DNA of 18,165 nt, from assembly GCA_963840725.1 (NCBI GenBank), contig CAWIZY010000021.1:1-18165 (forward strand), read 5' to 3'. How positions within the stretch are numbered: position 1 is the first letter of the stretch; each line of letters starts with the position of its first letter. The notes beneath the pieces were generated by a model, which worked only from the letters and a program-made list of their open reading frames with translations, ran no database searches and was not told the DNA's origin. Source of the stretch: CAVWDU01 sp963840725. Lineage in GTDB: Bacteria; Pseudomonadota; Gammaproteobacteria; Pseudomonadales; Halieaceae. Below, piece by piece: positions 14,528-18,165 of this stretch. The position numbers and the translations under genes are program-made.

Positions 14528-14842
14528 ATGGAGCATCCAAGCCAGCAAGAAACAGACCAGGGCGAGATCACGGTGTTGCTCGAACGACTGCAGAATCGCA
14601 TTCCGCTATTGCTTGATATCAAACAACGTGTGCAAGAGGGGCATACCCTCTCCGATCTTGAAATTATCGAGCTCAGCTCGATGCTGGAGCATGCAGGTGA
14701 TAGTCGAGGCCTGATCAGCAGGCATCCGGAACTGGAGAAAATTGCCGTGCAGATTATCACCTTGTACAACGACGTTATCAATGCCGCCATGGAGAGTGAA
14801 AAGAAAGGTGGCTGTGGGCCGGAAATCGATCTCAGCGACTAG
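14528..14842 (+). CDS. Small helical protein of unknown function
   Basis: A 104-residue protein beginning MEHPSQQETDQGEITVLLER, with a strong AAAGGAGAAAAAT ribosome binding site directly before the ATG. It is acidic and predicted to be almost all helix (LLERLQNRIPLLLDIKQRVQ; LSDLEIIELSSMLEHAGDSR; ELEKIAVQIITLYNDVINAA). The polar C-terminus carries one Cys (KKGGCGPEIDLSD). No signal peptide or membrane segment. I do not recognise the family; the heptad-like Leu/Ile pattern suggests a helical bundle or a dimer. It stands alone between relics on the other strand and is the only intact gene between the protease and the IS elements. A GC hairpin follows its stop. Confidence 0.72.
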   Translation: MEHPSQQETDQGEITVLLERLQNRIPLLLDIKQRVQEGHTLSDLEIIELSSMLEHAGDSRGLISRHPELEKIAVQIITLYNDVINAAMESEKKGGCGPEIDLSD

Positions 14843-14847
14843 CCTAT

Positions 14848-14863
14848 CGCCCCTTGCGGGGCG
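14848..14863 (+). terminator. GC hairpin after the small orphan gene
   Basis: CGCCCC (14848-14853) pairs with GGGGCG (14858-14863) around a TTGC loop, six bases after the stop codon. Only a short, interrupted T stretch follows, so intrinsic termination is possible but weak. Confidence 0.4.
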
Positions 14864-14886
14864 CAGGGTTTGATCCGTGGCAAGAG

Positions 14887-14909
14887 GGTTGCAACCTATA
14901 GGTGCACCT
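14887..14909. repeat. Three overlapping 10-bp palindromes
   Basis: GGTTGCAACC (14887-14896), ACCTATAGGT (14894-14903) and AGGTGCACCT (14900-14909) are each perfect palindromes and overlap in a 23-bp block. It lies in non-coding DNA between the small gene and the alkyl-sulfatase-like relic. It may be an operator or a recombination site. Confidence 0.6.
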
Positions 14910-14939
14910 CCCGCCAGGTCCTTTTCAGCGCGCTGCAGC

Positions 14940-15184
14940 TTACTCTCTAATACCTCTGGGCGATTGAATATCGCCTGCGCCGAAGACCATCACCGAACCA
15001 TCGGAAACGCTGCCAAGGTCGTTTGACGGGCAAACAGCGTCATGAATATTGTCCTATCCATGCTGATAGTTGTGTCGGCATTGTCAGTTGTATCAACATA
15101 GCGCAAAATGCCCTGATTGACGTTCCAATAGTACAGCGACGGATCGTACTCGATGGCAAACCTGCTACTTTTGGTGGCGGGCAA
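14940..15184 (-). pseudogene. Fragment resembling the C-terminal SCP2-like domain of alkyl sulfatases
   Basis: The frame directly after the glutaminase stop (TAATTG junction) reads SSRFAIEYDPSLYYWNVNQG, then ILRYVDTTDNADTTISMDRT and IFMTLFARQTTL. The pattern NG/QGIL-x-Y...ADTTISMDRTIF-x-x-L is like the SCP2-type domain that closes class-III alkyl/aryl sulfatases (ADATLTLDR...). It then breaks off into AFPMVR and a stop. Shifting one base near 15020 instead gives LGSVSDGSVMVFGAGDIQSP, which continues the domain to a TAA at 14940-14942. Both the catalytic N-terminal part and frame continuity are missing. No start codon or ribosome binding site of its own is evident. Confidence 0.5.
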
Positions 15185-15790
15185 TTAGTCAGCAGCTTTG
15201 GTCGGCAATAGCAGGCGATCCATCGAGTGCAGGCCCCAGCTTGCAGAAAGCTGGCGAATGGCCAGTCCGGCACGCACACTATTGCCGGCACCATCGAGCC
15301 GCGGAGAGTAGGCCGCTATCGCCCCCCAGCCAGGGGCAATGGCGACAATAGCCCCGCTCACCCCACTTTTGGCCGGCATCCCCACCTCGGCCCACCACAG
15401 GCCACTGTCCTCGTACATACCGGCATTGACCATAGCGCTGAGCACCGCGCGCACGGTTTCCCGTTTGAGCACGCGCTCAGCGCTATTGGGCTGGATGCCG
15501 CTATTGGCCAGAGTCGCGCCCATCCTCGCCAGGTCAACTACATTGACCGCCACGATATTGGACAGCAGATAGCGCTGCAGGGTGTCGTCAACGTCGCCTT
15601 GCAGCAGATTATAGTGCTGCATCTGATCGGCGAGCGCGTAGCTGGAAGCACGCGGCGTTGCCCGCCACGCCTCCACCACTGCGAGCGGTCGACCTGCCAG
15701 TGCAGAGTAGACATCGATAACCCGCTGTAACTTGCTGTCACTCGATGGGCCTTTAATATAACTGTGAGTAACGAGTTTGGATAAAGCACA
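15185..15790 (-). pseudogene. glsA: Glutaminase lacking its N-terminal third
   Basis: About 200 residues match the C-terminal two thirds of the beta-lactamase-fold glutaminases (glutamine to glutamate plus ammonia; intact about 305 residues). Landmarks are LLSNIVAVNVVDLARMGATL with LANSGIQP, the EDSGLWWAEVGMPAKSGVSG segment holding the K-S-G motif, and APGWGAIAAYSPRLDGAGNS. Homology begins at about VTHSYIKG, just after the position of the NPM-x-NAGAI motif. The catalytic Ser-x-x-Lys region is therefore missing, and the protein cannot be active. The breakpoint is near 15770-15790, and the next recognisable DNA upstream is the end of the IS91 relic, about 185 bases away. Confidence 0.82.
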
Positions 15791-15974
15791 CAATCGCTGC
15801 GGTCTACACCTACTGAACCGCCATCACTGGCACCCTTCCCCATCCATTCCATCGTTTTTCGCCATCAACTCACCCCCGACGCACCGGTTTTCAACCTATT
15901 ACAACCCAACTCTACCCAATTCTCGGCATCCAGCCAATAGAAGGCCCGTCGCATCCTCGACGAGAGCAGCAAAG
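15791..15974. other. Unassigned junction DNA between glutaminase and IS91 relics
   Basis: About 185 bases match neither neighbour. Short open frames on both strands show no domain. It may be the terminal part of the IS91 element or DNA left by the deletion that removed both gene ends. Confidence 0.35.
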
Positions 15975-16240
15975 CTCAACGCCAAACGCTTCTCTGGCAC
16001 CGCCGGCCGGGTGACGTAGCGGCAGAAACGCTCTCGCTTGTCGCGCTGGTGAACCTCGGTCGATACCCCGGCGTGCAACGACAAATCAGCAGGAAAGCTG
16101 ATTTGCACAGCTTCGCTGCCCGAAGGGTGGGGCACAGGGAAGTGCCGAATGAGAACCCCGCTTCCTTCGCCACTCGGTCCGAACCACAATGCGGAGTGCC
16201 GCCCAGACCGTCATCATCAGGGGGCAACGTCTGCAACGTG
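15975..16240 (-). pseudogene. IS91-family transposase, downstream remnant
   Basis: This is the continuation of the transposase interrupted by the IS110-type element. In one frame it reads TLQTLPPDDDGLGG and DRVAKEAGFS, directly continuing GPQQGRKVF from 17671. A ~71-bp hairpin element then shifts the frame, after which LHAGVSTEVHQRDKRERFCR and YVTRPAVPEKRLAL follow, the classic IS91 string (SLHAGV...H-Q-R-x-K-x-E-R-x-C-R-Y-x-T-R-P). After EKRLAL (about 15975) the family pattern stops, so the last third is lost. Confidence 0.85.
16081..16151. repeat. Triple-hairpin palindromic insertion in the IS91 gene
   Basis: Three consecutive stem-loops: AAATCAGC-AGGAAA-GCTGATTT (16083-16104), CTTCG-CTGCC-CGAAG (16111-16125) and GGCAC-AGGGAA-GTGCC (16131-16146). 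The block sits between the codons for AGFS and LHAGV of the IS91 transposase, which are adjacent in intact family members. It is thus an insertion of about 71 bp; 71 is not a multiple of three, which explains the frame change. The flanks, read on the minus strand, are TCATT and TCGTT, a possible imperfect 5-bp duplication. Confidence 0.7.
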
Positions 16241-16258
16241 CCAACAGTAAGCGTGTAT

Positions 16259-16270
16259 GGACTCCTCCTC
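16259..16270 (+). repeat. Subterminal inverted repeat of the IS110-type element (transposase 3' side)
   Basis: GGACTCCTCCTC is the exact complement of 17642-17653. Confidence 0.85.
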
Positions 16271-16521
16271 TTTTGCAAGCACTTTGTTCGATTGCGTCAA
16301 GGTACGACTGCCTACGTGTATCCGGTCTCTTTGATGATGCCGTCTCGTCGGGCATCGGACCCTGATGGGCTATTCGCACGTCAGCTCCCAAACGCTTTGA
16401 CGAGCTCTTCGGCTCTGCGCCTACTGTGGGGTTTTCTGACGTCGGTTCAACCTGTTCGCCATCAAGCATAATGCTCTGCAACCGTGGTGATATGTCCTCC
16501 TGCCAAATTACAACTCTGCGA
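16271..16521 (-). ncRNA. Candidate bridge-RNA region of the IS110-type element
   Basis: This is the only long non-coding part of the element: about 250 bases between the transposase stop and the 3' subterminal repeat. In IS1111-type elements this side is known to encode the bridge RNA that pairs with target and donor DNA. An 8-base word TCTGCAAC (plus strand 16475-16482) recurs at the target flank (16230-16237), next to the insertion edge. Both copies are followed within a few bases by GTG. I have not been able to fold the RNA; the assignment rests on position and family knowledge. Confidence 0.4.
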
Positions 16522-17564
16522 TTATGCAGCCTGCTTTTCCGCTGCAAGCATCGGGTCGTAGGCCACCTCATTGTGCACAATCGCCCAGGCTATTCGCGCC
16601 GTCTTGTTCGCCAATGCTACCGTCGCAACATTCACATGCTTCCGCGCTGTTAGCTCATTTAGCCATTGACTCAGCCCATCGTCTCGATCCCTTGCATGCC
16701 GGAGCACGGCTCTGGCGCCATGCACCAGCAATTTCCTCAGGTAGCCGTCACCGCGCTTACTGATGCCCAGCAATCGGTCTTTCCCTCCAGTGCTATGTTG
16801 GCGCGGCGTGAGCCCCAGGGAGGCTGCAAATTCACGTCCCTTCCTGAATCCCTTGCCATCACCCAGAGCGCCGGCCAGTGCACTGGCTGTGAGTGGTCCA
16901 ACACCGCGCAGTTCTAACAACCGTCGCGCGACCGGGTCGTTCTTGACACACCGCGCGATCCGCTCATCAAGGCTGCTTACCCGGCTGTCCAGGTAACGCA
17001 AATCTTCTGCCAGGTCGGTGAGTAAAAATCGAAATTCGTCAGTCAGGCCGTTCTCTGCGTCTTCGAGCCATTGTGGCAATGCACACCGAAGTTGCTGGAT
17101 ACCGACTGGCGCGACAATACCGTATTCACCAACAAGGCCTCGTATCTGATTCGCCTTTGCCGTGCGTTGACCGACGAGCTCCTCCCGTATCCGGTGCGCT
17201 GCCTGCGTATCCTGCTGTTCGATGCTCTTGACGGCGACAAACCGCATTCCGGGCCGACTCATCGCTTCGCAAATGGCCTCAGCATCAACACGGTCATTTT
17301 TGTTGCTTTTTACGTAGGGTTTGACGAACTGAGCGGCGATCAATTTTACACGATACCCTCGTTTCTGCAGCTCTCGCCCCCAATGGTGCGCCGACGCACA
17401 GGCCTCCATAGCGACTTCCGCACCGGGCTCTACGCGCTCACACAACAATTCAAGCCATTGACTGCGTTGAGCTTGGCTTGCCACTGAGTGTTTTCGTGAC
17501 GATCAACAGCATGCACATGGAAAACAGATTTTGCGATATCAACACCTACTCGTGTAATGTTCAT
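16522..17564 (-). pseudogene. IS110-family DEDD transposase with a one-base frameshift
   Basis: The start at ATG 17564 has GAGGAG upstream and reads MNITRVGVDIAKSVFHVHAV to QWQAKL. Near 17465-17475 the frame changes to SQWLELLCERVEPGAEVAME and stays open to the TAA at 16522. From ATG to stop there are 1043 bases, one short of 348 codons, so a single base is missing. DEDD residues are visible: GVDIAK (D), AMEAC (E), and NDRVDAEA (D, D). The C-terminal half carries the LRGVGPLTASALAG helix-hairpin-helix and the Ser region PRQHSTGGKDRLLGISKRGD. Because the break falls after the first catalytic Asp, the product is inactive unless frameshifting or a sequencing error is involved. Confidence 0.88.
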
Positions 17565-17641
17565 CGTGGGCTTCTCCTCATCCTCTGAATGGTTGTGTTT
17601 CCACCTGCCATTCTGGCGCATCGACGCCGAAATGATAGGGT

Positions 17642-17653
17642 GAGGAGGAGTCC
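17642..17653 (-). repeat. Subterminal inverted repeat of the IS110-type element (transposase 5' side)
   Basis: GAGGAGGAGTCC is the exact complement of 16259-16270 and lies about 80 bases upstream of the transposase ATG. Confidence 0.85.
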
Positions 17654-17670
17654 ATCCCATTGCTTTAGGC

Positions 17671-18165
17671 GAAGACTTTGCGGCCCTGCTGCGGGCCCAC
17701 AGCAATGCGGTAGGTAATCGAATGGTTTTGGAGTTGCGCCATCGCGTCGTCGTCATCCGGTTCCAGCGCCAGGTAGCTGTTCTCAGCATCTCGCTCGAGG
17801 AACCCTCTTTTCTCCATGAATCGGGCTACACGGTGACTGATGGCATGGATCATCGAATTGAGTTCATCGACGTTGGGCGCTTTTACCCGGTGAAAGCGCA
17901 AGCCCCCATAGTCATTCTCCACATACAGGCCGTCGAGGACGAGCATGTGGAAATGTATGGGGCCGCCTAGGCATTCATGTTAAGGGCCGACCCAAACCTC
18001 TGAATCAGAGTGACCGCCCCGGTTTGCGCCATCGCTCGGATAAATCCGGCTTTATTGATTAAATGGGTCGAAAGCACCCGCTGGACAATGCCGAGCACCT
18101 TGCTCATGAGTTCCGGATAGCTGGCTAGTAAAAACCGAAGCGGGAACGGGAAACTCGAGTTTAAG
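17671..18165 (-). pseudogene. IS91-family transposase, upstream remnant running off the window
   Basis: From the right edge the minus strand reads FPFPLRFLLASYPELMSKVL, GIVQRVLSTHLINKAGFIRA and AQTGAVTLIQRFGSALNMNA, then a TAG at about 17970. The family sequence resumes in another frame as HFHMLVLDGLYVENDYGGLR, then the VARFMEKRGFLERDAENSYL and QNHSITYRIAVGPQQGRKVF strings. These match the PF04986-type IS91/ISCR-like transposase; HFH is the HUH metal-binding motif. A short out-of-frame insertion just before HFH, containing GCCTAGGC, breaks the frame. The gene is then cut by the IS110-type element at 17670. The N-terminal zinc-binding part lies outside the window. Confidence 0.88.

Larger units (their letters stand above)
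16240..17670 (-). mobile_element. IS110-family (IS1111-type) element inserted in the IS91 relic
   Basis: It is about 1.43 kb. The two IS91 pieces GPQQGRKVF (ending at 17671) and TLQTLP (from about 16239) join across it, which fixes its edges to within a few bases. Subterminal 12-bp inverted repeats GGACTCCTCCTC (16259-16270) and GAGGAGGAGTCC (17642-17653) lie 17-19 bases inside the edges, the arrangement typical of the IS1111 subgroup. No clear target duplication, as expected for the family. Confidence 0.85.

Noticed and set aside
14428..14616. Plus-strand frame of 62 codons overlapping the start of the 104-residue gene
   Set aside because: It runs through the strong ribosome binding site and into the real gene in another frame; no domain and poor codon pattern.
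15538..15852. Minus-strand frame overlapping the glutaminase relic
   Set aside because: Out of phase with the conserved glutaminase frame; shadow of it.
1..18165. CRISPR array, tRNA or rRNA genes
   Set aside because: No regularly spaced direct repeats of 25-40 bases and no recognisable tRNA or rRNA sequence were seen on either strand.

Overview
The window looks like an accessory region of a gammaproteobacterial chromosome, probably aquatic or marine. This rests on protein flavour (DUF3302/HlyD pair, NodT-type outer-membrane factor, HME-type RND fragment, IS91/IS110/IS4/IS5 elements). There is no rRNA, tRNA or housekeeping marker, so finer placement is not possible. About half of the window is mobile DNA or gene wreckage, with one intact efflux-type operon in the middle.

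Left part (1-5500). An excisionase-type HTH gene is translationally coupled (TAATG) to a gene that runs off the left edge. Divergent from it is a decayed TIR-domain gene with in-frame stops. An AT-rich gene-poor gap with repeated ATACCATG words follows. Then come an intact AAA_14/DUF4143 ATPase and, convergent to it, an unrecognised 356-residue protein whose upstream region has been cut off by an IS5-type element (3816-5297, 15-bp inverted repeats). Beyond that IS lies a truncated GFA-family (formaldehyde-activating/CENP-V fold) remnant. TIR, HTH and ATPase genes together suggest a worn defence island; that is inference.

Middle (5500-12000). A complete IS4-family element (5804-8329) has 12 perfect terminal inverted-repeat bases and a 9-bp target duplication, CCTGCCCCC. 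Its only gene encodes a 760-residue fusion of a DruA-like DUF4338 domain with an IS4 YREK transposase. This is the most striking item in the window. Then follows a tight three-gene operon: DUF3302 membrane protein, HlyD-type adaptor and NodT-type outer-membrane lipoprotein. It has no recognisable energised pump gene. Facing it is a periplasmic retropepsin-like/PDZ protein whose C-terminus is frameshifted.

Right part (12000-18165). This part is mostly relics: the C-terminal quarter of a CusA-like RND pump, a frameshifted piece resembling the C-terminal SCP2-like domain of alkyl sulfatases, and a glutaminase without its N-terminal third. At the right edge lies a ruined IS91-family transposase on the minus strand. 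It has been hit three times: a frameshift just before its HUH motif, insertion of an IS110/IS1111-type element (about 16240-17670, itself frameshifted), and insertion of a ~71-bp element made of three consecutive hairpins. One small intact gene of unknown function (14528-14842) with a strong ribosome binding site stands among these remnants.

The intact genes that could work together are the DUF3302-HlyD-NodT operon, probably as an envelope export module. The rest reads as repeated rounds of insertion and decay.
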